Of a stretch of 64,000 nt of DNA, positions 36,506-48,599 are shown piece after piece. A program made the position numbers and the translations under genes. The notes beneath the pieces are model-generated. The model did not search any database, was not told the origin of the DNA, and saw nothing but the letters and a program-made list of their open reading frames with translations. Source of the DNA: Ectobius pallidus (Eukaryota > Arthropoda > Insecta > Blattodea > Ectobiidae); contig CAXKWD010000009.1 in NCBI GenBank assembly GCA_964059195.1, positions 90,059,432 to 90,123,431 on the forward strand, in the 5' to 3' direction. Position 1 is the first letter of the stretch. Every line of letters begins with the position of its first letter.

Positions 36506-36905
36506 CTAATAACCATCAAAATAATCCCCCAAGGCGTCCACACATCTTTGCCAACGTTGAGGAAGGCGCTGAATACCATCAGATGTGTATGATGCGTCTA
36601 TGCGCGCCACCTCTCTTTTCCGCCAAAAAAGTCCTTTAATTTCGGAAACAAATGAAAATCGCTGGGTGCCAGGTCAGGGCTGTAAGGAGGGTGTCCAAAA
36701 ATTACCCACTTAAAACGTTGAACTTGTGCCTGTGTTTGAGTAGTCGAATGAGGCCGAGCGTTTTCGTGAATCAAAAACACCTCTTCACACAACTTTCCAC
36801 GTCTCTTGTTTTGGATAGCGCGTCGTAGTAGTTGAAGAGTTGCACAATAGGGTGCAATAGGCCTCTGCGTTTATTCCTGGTCTTCTTGGCAGAAACTCCA
36901 GGCTC
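36506..36905 (-). pseudogene. mariner transposase, C-terminal half, frameshifted
   Basis: Minus strand: INAEAYCATLQLLRRAIQNK, then VFLIHENARPHS containing the second catalytic Asp context (normally HDNARPH, here HENARPH, so the Asp is Glu). It continues GHPPYSPDLAPSDFHLFPKL with the third catalytic Asp and KDFFGGK. After a frameshift at about 36600 it reads SYTSDGIQRLPQRW and DALGDYFDGY before the stop at 36506-36508. This is the D,D34D mariner layout. The first catalytic Asp and DNA-binding domain are missing. The D-to-E change at the second site would itself be inactivating. Confidence 0.88.
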
Positions 36906-37062
36906 AGGTCTTTAACGGTAGAAGGGCATTGAAAAACTGGTACAACGTTACAATAAATGCTTTGACAGCAAGCGCGATTACATTGAGAAATAGAATAAGG
37001 TACTGTATCTTTGTAAACGAAGTTTTGTATTGATATATTTCGTTATTATTTAGTTACGCCAA

Positions 37063-37094
37063 ATTGTTCTTTACTTTTTGAACAATCCTTGTAT
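37063..37094. mobile_element. Solo mariner-type terminal repeat
   Basis: The sequence tttactttttgaacaatcctt followed by gta is a typical mariner terminus (read inward: tacaaggattgttcaaaaag). It may be the 5' end of the 36.5-36.9 kb remnant after internal deletion. The satellite begins directly beyond it. Confidence 0.6.
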
Positions 37095-38516
37095 GATGAG
37101 TTTTAGCAAGTGATTCCCTACATAGAGATGTAACGTTTTCGTTACATGTTGTTTTAGCAAGTATCCTTTTTGTAATGTAAATTATTCGTTGCTGTAACGT
37201 TACGTTATGCGATTTTAGCAAGTGATTCCCTACATACTGTTGTAACGTTTTCGTTGCATGTAACGTTACATGTGGTTTTAGCAAGTAATCCTTTATGTAA
37301 CTTTCTGTTACTGTAACGTTAAATGATGCGTTTTAGCAAGTGATCCCCTACATAGAGATATAACGTTTTCTTTATATGTATCGTTACATGTTATTTTACC
37401 AAGTGATCCTTTATGTAATGTTTTCTTACTTAGCGCTACGTTATGCGATTTTAGAAAGTGATCCCCTACATACGGATGTAACGTTTTCGTTACATGTGGT
37501 TTTAGCAAGTGATCCTTTATGTAACTTTCTGTTACTGTAACGTTAAATGATGCGTTTTAACAGATGATCCCCTACATAGAGATGTAACGTTTTCGTTACA
37601 TGTATCGTTACATGTTGTTTTACCAAGTGATCCTTTTTGTAATGCTTTCTTACTTTAACGCTACGTTATGCGATTTTAGAAATGATCCCCTACATAGAAA
37701 TGTAACGTTTTCGTTGGCCTATATGTATCGTTACATGTTGTTTTACCAAGTGATCCTTTTTGCAATGCTTTCTTACTTTAACGCTAGGTTATGCGATTTT
37801 AGCAAGTGATCCCCTACATACGAATGTATTCGTTACTGTAATGTTACGTTATGCGATTTTAGAAAATGATCTCCTACATACGGCTGTAACGTTTTCGTTG
37901 CATGCAACGTTACATGTGGTTTTAGCAAGTAATCCTTTATGTAACTTTCTGTTACTGTAACGTTAAATGATGCGTTTTAGCAAGTGATCCCCTACATAGA
38001 GATGTAACGTTTTCTTTATATGTATCGTTACATGTTATTTTACCAAGTGATCCTTTATGTAATGTTTTCTTACTTAGCGCTACGTTATGCGATTTTAGAA
38101 AGTGATCCCGTACATACGGATGTAACGTTTTCGTTACATGTGGTTTTAGCAAGTGATCCTTTATGTAACTTTCTGTTACTGTAACGTTAAATGATGCGTT
38201 TTAACAAATGATCCCCTACGTAGAGATGTAACGTTTTCGTTACATGTATCGTTACATGTTGTTTTACCAAGTGATCCTTTTTGTAATGCTTTCTTACTTT
38301 AACGCTACGTTATGCGATTTTAGAAATGATCCCCTACATAGAAATGTAACGTTTTCGTTAGGCCTATATGTATCGTTACATGTTGTTTTACCAAGTGATC
38401 CTTTTTGTAATGCTTTCTTACTTTAACGCTAGGTTATGCGGTTTTAGCAAGTGAACCCTTATGTAACTTTTTCGTTACTGCAATGTTACATGAAGCGGTT
38501 TTAGGAAGTGACCCCT
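37095..38516. repeat. Satellite array, 118 bp dimeric unit with 644 bp higher-order repeat
   Basis: The phrase gatcccctacata (or a close variant) recurs at about 37108, 37222, 37342, 37461, 37566, 37686, 37808, 37869, 37986, 38104, 38209 and 38328, mostly 105-122 bp apart. Each unit has two related halves, one with gatcccctacata and one with gatcctttttgtaatg, each preceded by ttttagcaagt or ttttaccaagt. The palindrome gtaacgttac recurs. Blocks 37270-37800 and 37914-38444 are nearly identical at a constant 644 bp offset, so a multi-unit block was duplicated as one piece. Predicted ORFs inside it are frame accidents and occur twice at the same offset. Confidence 0.95.
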
Positions 38517-39692
38517 CTATGGGCCGATTTTAAAGACGTTTATACGTCAAAATATTAATCTTGTTACTAGTAATTAATATTATATTCTTTCACGTAGGCC
38601 TATGTTTGTTTTAACTGCGCTGTTGAAATACTACGGCTGCTGCCGAGAGTACGGGAAGATGTTAGATCCACATATAAAATGATCTCTTTGTTACGAAACC
38701 AAACACTGACAAGGTAATTGAAGCATGCTTTTGATACGCTTTTGCATTAACCCGATGTCTATACGTGACGTAGCATCAACATATCACCAGCAATCTGGAT
38801 TGTGGAAGTGAGAGAGAGAGAGAAAGAGAGCATCAAGAGGGCAAAAAGTAGAAAAACATAACTAGGTAGTTGATATCATGTTTATTTTTTTATGACTCAG
38901 GTTGTACTTGGGGCTAATTATTCATGATGATGATTATGATGGTGGTGGTGATGCTGGGTGATGCGGACCACACAGGCTAGTGCTCACGCAACGGCTAACT
39001 CGCCACATCAACGGCAGGTGTCAGCACCTACGATGCCACTAGCATCACCTTTTGATTATATTTAATAAGTGTCCACTGTAGTCTCGCTACTTAACTGACA
39101 TAATAACCTACAAGAAGAGTGAAAGTAATAACCGATCTGCAAAACGGAAATTATTATAAACAATAATGTTATATCTCTCTTATAATGTGCAATGGAATTT
39201 GCAATTTACAGCTTGTGTTGCACTTCCTTTGGTTTAAAAAATATAATTTTAATTGATAAAAAATGAGATTATGAAGTAAAAATGTTGTACTGAATAGATG
39301 GAAGCTACATACGTGACTTGTGAGAAATTATTTTAATTGCGGGAAATAACTCTGTAATGAAGGGGTAAAAGCCATTACAAATTACCTTGAAGTGCTATAC
39401 CTTGTACAGGAGGTTGGCGCGTAATTGAAAATTTTAGCAAAATGAAAATGAACAACCATGAATTATGAGTTAATTGATTTGCAGCAACATGATACGGGCA
39501 AAAAATGAATAATTGTATAATTTAACGATGGAGTGCAAGTATTTTCTAGAAATTTCTCACGCGGGTCTGTGCTTCAGAATCCTTGCGCCCCCAGCAAAAT
39601 ATTGTTGTTCTCTCGAAATAAAAGATGCATAAAATTATTTTAATAACCTGAAGAGATTATTGATAAACTTAATTTTCGTCCAATGAGGGAAA
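38517..39692. other. Unannotated stretch
   Basis: A short (ga)n run lies at 38808-38830 and a (gat/ggt)n patch at 38926-38960. No gene recognised. Confidence 0.5.
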
Positions 39693-40293
39693 GTTATTTT
39701 GTATAAGAATTTCTTTGTCCACCTCATACCCTCATATGTAACTCGGGATGTCCACGGGATTTTTTCCAATAACATTCACAATGTATGCTAGTCTTTATAT
39801 TTGCATATATGTTTACACTAACAGCTTAGTCAGCTTGTTTCGTCTAGGCCTATTGTCATATAATCTTTAAAAGAATTTATAAAATCAACTATACACAATT
39901 AAAATATGTAGTTTGTAACTAACTTAAATGAAGTGGTGTATATTACTTTCGCAGTGTTTATATATAGTGTTTAATGTAAATCAGAATCTGCTGATTCTTA
40001 TATATTTCTGTCATATATTCACAATCTGACGTAAAATGTATTTATAGCCTGATCGCTTACATGTGAGCTTTTATCGTAGTAGTTTAATAAGCAATTATTT
40101 CATTTAGACTTATATATAAAAAATCCTATTGTCATATAACCTTTAAACGAGTATTACTAAGCTGTTATTGTAAACTTATATGCAAATATAAAGACTAGCA
40201 TACATTGTGAATGTTAATGGCAAAAATCCCGTGGACAACCTGAGTTATAGATGAGGCTATAAGGTGGTCAAAGAAATTCTTATACAAAATAAC
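39693..40293. mobile_element. Foldback element with 138 bp arms
   Basis: Left arm 39693-39830 and right arm 40156-40293 are reverse complements with a few mismatches, sharing gttattttgtataagaattt, gtccacgggattttt, attcacaatgtatgctagtc and tttatatttgcatata. The central 325 bp is unique and AT-rich. No target duplication defined, no ORF. A 'tattgtcatataa' phrase follows the left arm and precedes the right arm in direct orientation. Confidence 0.82.
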
Positions 40294-43200
40294 CTGAAGA
40301 AAGATTATGTCAATCTCTCCAAAATGGCAAATTATTTAACAATTTTTAAAAACGACCAAATTACTAACTAGTTAACTTTTACGTTCTTATTGATATAGAT
40401 TGCCTCATATTTTTTCTTTGAAGTGTAGCCGTGTAACACTTCAGTTTTTAAAAGAGTTCCTATTTTATAAAACTATTTCAGAGGATGCTCAATGCAATGC
40501 ATTAACATTAATTTTATATGCTCTTCTTGTACAACGATAGCAGAAGTGATTTTCTCAGGCCTTTTCGTTTTTTGAGTGTTATTTTTAATTATATTTACTT
40601 ATTTTCTAAAACTCAGATATTTTACTTGGATCGTTTATTCTCTCATCGTCAACTCAGACTAAACGTAATTTCTTCAAAATCGATTTATTGGTTTTGTAAT
40701 TGTTAGGGAGACCATACAAACGCCTATTTATGAGCCCTTGTTCTCATTCTACAAAAACCATGGACTTCCAAAATTTATTTGATCAGGTATTTAAATTATA
40801 CGGACTCCAATATAAACCAGAAATTGATCCCGGAAAGTCAGGAGAGTTGTTTAATAAGATGTAACTATTATGAATGCACCGTTATTAGTTTATTTTGTTG
40901 GAAATTGCTGAGGATTGTAAAAGCGTTTCCAGAAAGTTGTTTTGTGGTGGGAACAACTTTACGAGGCAGCAATCTAATGTTGAATGGTCCTGCTCGGGGC
41001 GCTGTTCTGGCATGCAGATGGGGATCAACAACGACTTATGTGGGGCTCGATCCTGCTTGTTGGATGATATATAATATAATTAAGTCGACCATATAAAAAA
41101 TCCTTAACATGCAGACATTCGAGACTGAAGGACTCTATTCCAGAGGGGCTGACTCCATCAGCATTATAACCACCTCTATTCACTCATTCATAAGACAAAT
41201 GGTGCTTCTTTTTCTTCATTTCAATTTCTTATTTGTGAATTTTGCAAAATCTGTACAGGATATTCACATAAAACAATTTCTATTATTCATTTTCCTTGTA
41301 TCACTATGAGTCTGTTGAAATAATGTTTGTTTTTCATTAGACCGATGCCTGATCATCATTTACAAAATCACTCATCTAATTACAATGTTAGACTGTTTTA
41401 CAAACGAACAGACAAACAGAAATTTGCAAATATTAATTGAAGTTCAAATTTTTAATGTTATGAAATAAGACAAATTTTAATAAATAACAGTCTTATCAAA
41501 TAAAGTTCTTCGTAATTAATATGTATTATTATATATTATGCACGTATTATTTATGTTGTCATCCCTTTATCTACGCGAAAACTTTTCATTACCGGTACAT
41601 AATGTGATATATCAATTGAAATATCTTTTCTAAGCACGTTTAGCCAATTTATATAACCTAGGCTGCTCTTATGTACGACTACAATAATTTGCTTATTTGT
41701 CTACTTGTCTTTAATATAAATGATTTTCATCTATTTATGTGTAAGTATTAATGTATTCCCTGTCAGATTGTTTTAAATTTGAAGGTGAATTTGCTGTACT
41801 CGATTCTAATCCCTACGGCCCCTTTAATTCTATAAGTCTAGAGTTCGGATGTTGGTGATATGTCATATTTTTATCCTGACCTTCATTCTCACCGAAAGTA
41901 TAAATTAAACATGAATTGCACATTTGTTATCCTAATTGGACCGTTTTTATTTTGCATATATAATTCATATTTTGGTCATATTTCTAATTTAACGTTATAT
42001 TTTAGTTATAAATTCGATAAAAGAGCACAATTATGCAGTATGTGCACTAAATTGTCGACTTAATTTTTTCCGAAAAAGTCACTAATATAAGTTGTTGGTG
42101 TTACTGTAACTGAAATGTGAAGGGATAATAACAAGTAATAGCACAATTACCTCTTCCTCCTTGTTGTTAACAACTTCAAATAGATGTCTTAAAAATATTT
42201 TCAGTTCACATTTGCAGAGGTGTCTTGAAACATTAACAGATTAGAGGTTTTTTACAAGTAAAACTATAAATCACCTGTAAACTTGTTAAAAAAGTGATTG
42301 TCTGAGTGAATTAATTTGGTATAATAATTTAGTGTCATTTAACGTTTTAAATTGGAACATTATTTTTTTAAATACGTTTTTTTATGATGTCATATTTAGG
42401 ATTTTTAGGGCATATTTTGTCATTTTTAAGGTCATATTTTATATTTTTTAGAGTGCAACTTTGAAGTTACATCGTAGTGTAAATGGTTGCACCTAGCATA
42501 TAGGCCTAGTATAATTTTTATAAGGGCCTTAAAAGCATTTCTTTATAACGTGCCAAAAATAGTTCCATATTGCTTATTTAATTGAAAGCAATATTCGGTT
42601 TTTATACATTTAAATGAATGAAAAATATAATATGTATAAATGGAACATATCAGTGCATTGAAAAGAAAAGGAAAAATATAAAACGTAGAATGATTTTTTC
42701 TTTAGATAGATCAATTTTGGGGTGAGATTAGGAAGAAATGTGTTTTGTTGTTAAACCTCAAAATAGGGAGTCAAATATTGAATCGAAGTCAAATTTACTA
42801 GGGATATGTTCCAATATGAATGTGGCTGTGAAAATTTCAATAATTTTTCTTATTCTAAAATACAATGTATTTTTGTTAGATTTTAAGTTGGTTCATTTTA
42901 TCAACCCACACTTCATGTTAGGAGCATCAGGGAACCCCTGGAGAGTTTGCTATACCGACGACGAATTTAGTTACGTTTATTTTCCAGTAGAGGTAAGAGT
43001 GAAACTGAGGTAGGCTACTACTAAGACGTGAAAGGCCGGGAATTTTTATCCACAGGGTATTATTAGGCCTAACGTAATGAAAACGTACGACACGAGACCC
43101 ACGGTTAATACTTTTGTTCCCTTAGGACATTTATGTTGCAATCATGCACTAATCATGCTCTAACTAATTATGTGCTATGTAAGATAGTTGGATGCATTAA

Positions 43201-44397
43201 ATGAGTATGAATAGGCCTATGAAATCACTAGAAAACTATTTCACAACCTGGTTTCACTATCAGTTTAATAGGCCTACGATTCTCATTTTTCTATTGGCCA
43301 AGATAAATTCAAGTGGAATTTTCGAAAACAATATTTTTTCACTTCCTCGGAACAATATAATCGAACCTTGGAATATGTTATGTGACTATTGCTTATAGTG
43401 AAATAGGCACCCACTCGAAATCATCACGTAAAATATAATTTCCATTCAGATATGGTCATACATCATTTTTCCACGGAGCTTGGCAGTATATAATCTCTGA
43501 CATTCTTCAAAATGCAATACGTACCTTGTGATTGCTAGATGAGTGTTATTAGGGTGTTTTTGTGCAGCCTGCGTGTTTATATAAAACAAATAGTGATAAA
43601 ACGAGCTTGGTCAAGGTGTCAGCCTCGGGTAGCCTGAGGCCAGAGCACCCCAGAAGCATACAACAAGGTCCTAAGTACCACATCCTGTCCCTTGTGACAA
43701 GGAAAATGATAGCTATCATTATAATTTGCCACAAGAAACAAAAGGGGTCTAGAACGTCACCTTCCGTCCTATAAATTTCGCTGAGCCAGGTATAGGAAAT
43801 CGAAGTCTACCAACACGGGTTTAAACCTTAACCTTCTGCTAATAATTAGTTCTCCACATTGTGAGTTCTTGAGTAGATGAAATAAAACGACTGGGGTGTG
43901 TCTTAAAGAGTCAAGAAATGCCTATTATTAAAGTTTTCTTCTCCGTATCCAACCGCAGTTTGCTGTTAGTTCCGGTGATTTTTCCTTCCGCGACCGCGTC
44001 TGTGTGAGACGAAATCAGGGTTCTGCAACATGTCAACAAAATAGCACAAGGAATTTTGACGAAATAGCTTTTAGGAATGAGCTATTTAGGTAACTCAGAG
44101 AGATACATAACGCTAGTAGGCAAGCTGTAAGACGTGGATGTTGTTACCCTGTTAAAAAGGAAAAATCTGCTGAATCTGGTTCCGGAAGTATGTAATAAGA
44201 CCGAGATCCCGCTGACAATTCCAAAGATAGGGGCTGCGTAGGATTCCGTTGCCAGGCTACCAGGAAGAAAACAGGATGAGAACTTGATAAATAACATAAA
44301 ATCATAACTGTATGAAAGAAATTGTGCTTTTGTTCGACCATACTACGGTTATTATAGACCTAAGCTACGTAATAATATCTTAATGGCATCTATTAGC
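40294..44397. other. Long stretch with only weak ORFs
   Basis: The longest frames, 40779-41096 (105 codons) and 42738-43013 (91 codons), both plus, have no domain I recognise and AT-driven composition. 40975-41065 is richer in GC than its surroundings (gctcggggcgctgttctggc). I do not call either a gene. 42365-42450 repeats tttttagg/cattttt phrases like those inside the hAT copy at 58.4 kb. Confidence 0.45.
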
Positions 44398-44648
44398 CGC
44401 CCCCATGGCTGAGTGGTTAGACCGCTCACCTTCCACCGCTGGGACCCGGGATCGAATCTCGGTGGAATTTTTGGTGGACAAAATGGGGTCGGGGCAGGTT
44501 TTCTTTGGCTGAGCAGCCAAAGAAAACCTGCCCCGACCCCATTTTGTCCACCAAAAATTCCCCCGTCATATACCCGTCATATATCATTCCACCGTTGTTC
44601 CATTCATGATAGTATGTCCATTTGGTTGTAATAAAAATTATTGACATC
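44398..44648 (+). mobile_element. SINE family C (tRNA-derived) carrying a perfect palindrome
   Basis: The head gccgcccccatggctgagtg with box A-like tggctgagtggttag and box B-like gggatcgaatctcgg resembles a tRNA, but the acceptor stem does not pair. The body aatttttggtggacaaaatg then gggtcggggcaggtttt is shared with the antisense copy at 54698-54852. The tail gttgtaataaaaattatt matches that copy's gttgcaataaaggattatt. Within the body 44465-44511 and 44514-44560 are a perfect inverted repeat. Confidence 0.88.
44465..44560. repeat. Perfect 47 bp palindrome (2 bp spacer)
   Basis: The left arm starts gaatttttggtggac and ends tctttggctg; the right arm is its exact reverse complement, with only 'ag' between. 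The sister SINE at 54.7 kb has just the outward copy, followed by different sequence, so the second arm was acquired in this copy or lineage. Confidence 0.98.
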
Positions 44649-45754
44649 CATTAAAGTCAGATTTTCATTATAGCATTGATGTGGTATCGATCAATATCGA
44701 ACAGGGAAAATATTCAAGTCTTCAGAGCAGCAAATGAAACTGCGTAATGAAAAACCTGTATTTAAAATAAAATCAATTCTGTTTGTGTTAATTTTAACAT
44801 AATAGACAAAGTTCATTTCGTGTTTTAAAGTCCATTGGTTTCATATTAAAACTACCAAGAGACGTTTCGAATTGACTTCATACCATCAGCAAAAGATGAA
44901 AACGACGAGAACTTACTAACAGCTGATTGCCGGGGTCAGCCTTCTCCTTTTGATTAATGAATATAAAATCTCAAAATTTTAACTTTTAATTATGGTCGAA
45001 CAAAAATAGTCGTATGCAACTTGTATATAGCCGAATTGTAACCCAAAACACTCGTATGTAAGTTATGAGCCTTAAACATTCTCTTTTTTTAACAAATGTA
45101 ATTAGGCCTATAGACTCGTTCTTTCACGGTTAAAAATTAAATCAGGCAAATAATTATTACTGACTGTAGGTGAAGCTTTCTTGTCTCCTTGTCTTCTTGT
45201 CTCTGCATTTCTGCCTGCCTGTCTTCTAGGGCGTCAATCACATACACAGCACTGCATACAAACCAAAAGTTTGTACTACAAATTTATAGAATAATTTCAT
45301 TTGTATGGCAATAAATGGTGGGAGAGGTTATATGAATCATATAAAATAAAAATGTGTTTATAAATAACTAGCTAAATTTTAATTTAAAAAAATCTTATTT
45401 ATTGATTCTCATAATTTACCAAAATTTGAAGCCTACCATCCCTCGTGAAGATCGATATCCCCTCTCGGAGGAAAGTGGCTGTATTGAATACTGACCAACA
45501 TGATTTACACGATCGTCTTTGATTCTCGTGAGGGTTAAAATATTGTCATTGTTTTGTATTCAGAGTATCGAGCCATAGCGCATTATCATGGATAAAAAAA
45601 AAGAGTTAACTCGAATTGTTATCCGTTGAGTAAGCTAAGCAAAATCCCTCTTGGCTAGAGGGCACTCCGAGAGACTGCACTCTATAGTCTACTCAACTGC
45701 TGCATTTCTCTCGCTTATGCGTCATTCTTCCAGGCCTATGCAAATAAGCAGTGG
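44649..45754. other. Unannotated stretch
   Basis: A C/T-rich patch at 45175-45230 (ttgtctccttgtcttcttgt) is microsatellite-like. No gene recognised. Confidence 0.5.
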
Positions 45755-45762
45755 CCTACATC

Positions 45763-46428
45763 CAGTGACGTACTCAGAAATTAATAAGGGGGGATGTGTG
45801 CGAATATGCAAACTATAACTATGCAATATATGAAAATTTATAAACTTATAAACTCTGTGTCATTTTCTCAATAGTTTAAATGCAATTGATCTTCTAAACT
45901 AAAAAAATAAAAGCAAGCGTTTTCATTACATATGAAACATAAACGTGAGAATTTTAGTGGGGTCTAAATTCCCAGTACATTATTTTATTGGAAATTTTAT
46001 TGATACAACTGTTTTGTATGAAAATTCATCACTTTAGGGCAATTTAAAAATGAACTTTTGATTGGCAAATAATAATGCAAAAAAAAAAAAAAAAAAAAAA
46101 TTTGCTGTGATGGAAAAAGTACATGTAGCTTTTCAGGCTCCTATTATAAGAACATAACAAACTACAATCTCAAGAGTTAGGGGGTATTATTTTTCACAAA
46201 ACAAAATCTAACTTTTGAGGTATTTTGTTTAATAATACCTTGATAACATGTTCTGGGCCCACTTTAAGTTCTCTGTGGACTTGCAATCCCATTGAGTCTG
46301 TTTTTTCTTAGTACTTCATAGATAAGTCTTCACTCGTTTCACCGATATATTTAATTTTTTTAAAACAAAAAATTGGCTTCAGGGAGGAGTACTTTAGCAC
46401 CCAAAGCACCCTCTTGGTTGGACCACTG
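45763..46428. mobile_element. hAT-type MITE with 8 bp target duplication
   Basis: Starts cagtgacgtactcag and ends ttggaccactg. The shared terminal CAGTG is short, but the flanks cctacatc (45755-45762) and cctacgtc (46429-46436) form an 8 bp duplication with one mismatch. An A22 run lies at 46078-46100. The 5' end resembles the GGCGTAA-ended MITEs at 25.8 and 27.1 kb. It is 666 bp and non-coding. It abuts another element across the shared 8 bp. Confidence 0.75.
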
Positions 46429-46436
46429 CCTACGTC

Positions 46437-47022
46437 CAGGGCCGGATTTAAGAGTACGCCGCCCATAGGCTGAAGTCCATTTGCCGCCCCCTCTGTACTT
46501 CATATTTGCTTAATACATTTGTTTTATACAACAGAAGGATAGAATTCATTGGTGTTTTCATCTTTTTTAAACATAAAATTAATTTAGTTTAGATAAAACT
46601 ATACTTTTAATGGTTTACATAATAAATTATATAATCAAATTAGTTTTCGACTTTTTTCACTTACTTCTCTTAAGATTCGTTAAAAAATTAAATGTGTTTC
46701 GAAATTAATGAATTAATCTGTTCTTGGAGATCAGTGATCACTATTTTAAACATATTTTTATATTTTAATGCTAATGACTATCTTTTGCGTAATTCAAGAA
46801 CTGTGTTCAATTTGAATTAAGTTGTCCTACACGGTGAAATTAAATTACACAAAATGTAGTTAATTACTGGTTTATTTGTTGAAAAATATACAAACTTCTC
46901 CAAAACAACTCACCCTACGAAATACTTCATTTTAACTTTTGAATAAATTGCCAAACTGCCGCCCCTGAAAATTTGCCGCTCTAGGCTGCAGCCTACTTAG
47001 CCTATTTAGAAATACGGCCCTG
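46437..47022. mobile_element. hAT-type MITE with perfect 8 bp target duplication, adjacent to the previous one
   Basis: Starts cagggccggatttaag and ends with the inverted repeat aaatacggccctg (a single mismatch in 13 bp). It is flanked by cctacgtc on both sides (46429-46436 and 47023-47030). Near both ends it carries 'gccgccc' and 'aggctgaagtcc'/'aggctgcagcc' phrases. It is 586 bp and non-coding. Confidence 0.92.
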
Positions 47023-47030
47023 CCTACGTC

Positions 47031-47712
47031 AAATTAACTTATTCTAAACAGCTCCCTAAATTATCCATAAAATAGAAAATTCAAACCTGTCGTAGGCCTA
47101 TGTGAATTTTTGTCTGTAACGAAATAGGACGACGTACAATATAATCATTAGCGTGATTATTATTGAGGTTATCTTCTTTATTCATAATATTTTATAGTGT
47201 ACAATAAAGACAAACAGCAATTATTGGATTCTTGTGGCTACACGTTTCCTTCCTAGGACAGCCTTGTTAAGACCTACAGGATGCGTGTGGTGCTCGCTTT
47301 TGGTGCACTCTTGCACTGTCTATCACACTCTCTCGTTATGTTACCTAGTTATGACAGCTAGGGAACATCCCACCTCCCCCTCCCCTTAATTCCGTGTCTT
47401 GGTTGTGTATAATGTAGGCGTCAAAAACCTTTTCTTCATCTTCTAAAACAAATAAAAATAAATTCAGCATGGAAAGAACAGCCTGCCCTCTTCTCCAATT
47501 AACATTGTTATCTACACTGCCTTCAGGATAGTCTATAGAAATTACAAAATCGATAGATTTGGAATTATATTATGTGTAGGTCTACATCGTATGACATACA
47601 TTAAAACTTTTTCCTTCCCGTAAATACCTAGGGCCTATTTAGATTTAGAATTAAGATGGGACGGATTAGGAAAGACACTTATGGACAGAAGCCTACATTG
47701 AAGAATTTTATA
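47031..47712. other. Unannotated stretch
   Basis: No gene or repeat recognised. Confidence 0.5.
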
Positions 47713-47714
47713 TA

Positions 47715-48425
47715 CAGTCAACCCTCGATATAATGCCCCTGTTTACAGTGCCACCATTGTAATGCGCCAATAAATGCGAATGAACTGATCTTCTCCCATA
47801 TAAAATACATAAGAAACCTCGTGACTGTGGCAATTCATTTAGTGTCAGTGAATATAGGACGAAAATTTTTACAAAATTAAGCTTGCAGTGATTTTTTTTT
47901 CAGTTGCAGAATTCTTTTAAAACTGGCGTGAATGTTAGGAAGATAATTTAAGAAACAAACTGAACTGTATTTCCAAGAAGTAAGTGTTCATGCAATGGAA
48001 TGAGGAAGCTATGTTAAGAAGTCTGACAGAAGCGTGCGTGAGGATGGAGCAGGTAGAAACAGCCCTTCGTACAATGAGACATTCCAAACTTTCATTCCCT
48101 TTAGTCCAGTGTCCATTCAGCTGTTAAACACTATAGCCTACTACAGTTACTGAGCTACAGTTAGTCACTTAGGCCTACATGATTTTCAATTCCTTTGTGT
48201 ATTGTAGCACTGGACATGGGCTATAGGCTACTGTAATAAATTGAAATAAATTTATTTTGTGCTAAAATTCTCTATTTGCCTTTCATTTAATTTTTATTTC
48301 ATAATACAATACAGTAAATTAATGCAGCACTGTATTATGCCATTTTTATTTTAGAAATTAAATTTTGTTTTAGTGCCACCCTCGCTTTGTGCCACTAAAT
48401 GTGGCATTATATCGAGGGTTGACTG
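47715..48425. mobile_element. pogo/Tigger-like MITE with TA duplication
   Basis: Perfect terminal inverted repeats of at least 23 bp (cagtcaaccctcgatataat, then gcc, and the reverse complement at the right end) are flanked by TA (47713-47714 and 48426-48427). The CAGTCAACCCTCG... terminus is typical of pogo/Tigger members of the Tc1/mariner superfamily. Near both ends phrases 'agtgccacca' and 'gtgccaccctcgctttgtgccac' hint at subterminal repeats. It is 711 bp with no transposase frame, so non-autonomous. Confidence 0.93.
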
Positions 48426-48599
48426 TACCTCCAAATTTATAATGAATGGTGATGACTGATGAGTTCTCCTGGCATTTGAGCCCCGTGCCTCTTAGGGGCT
48501 ATGCCGAAAACTAATAAAAAAAAAGGAACTGTGACATACAGAACATATAATTCAATATGAATGAATGAATGAGCCACATGTGTCCCATTCAGGGCTAGG

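Noticed and set aside
37054..38426. Several 60-76 codon ORFs in both strands
   Set aside because: They recur at the 644 bp satellite offset and are accidents of the repeat.
40779..41096. 105-codon ORF
   Set aside because: No domain recognised; the GC-richer patch inside looks like an old repeat rather than an exon.
44398..44470. Possible tRNA gene
   Set aside because: Boxes A and B are present but the acceptor stem does not pair, and a body shared with the 54.7 kb copy shows it is a SINE.
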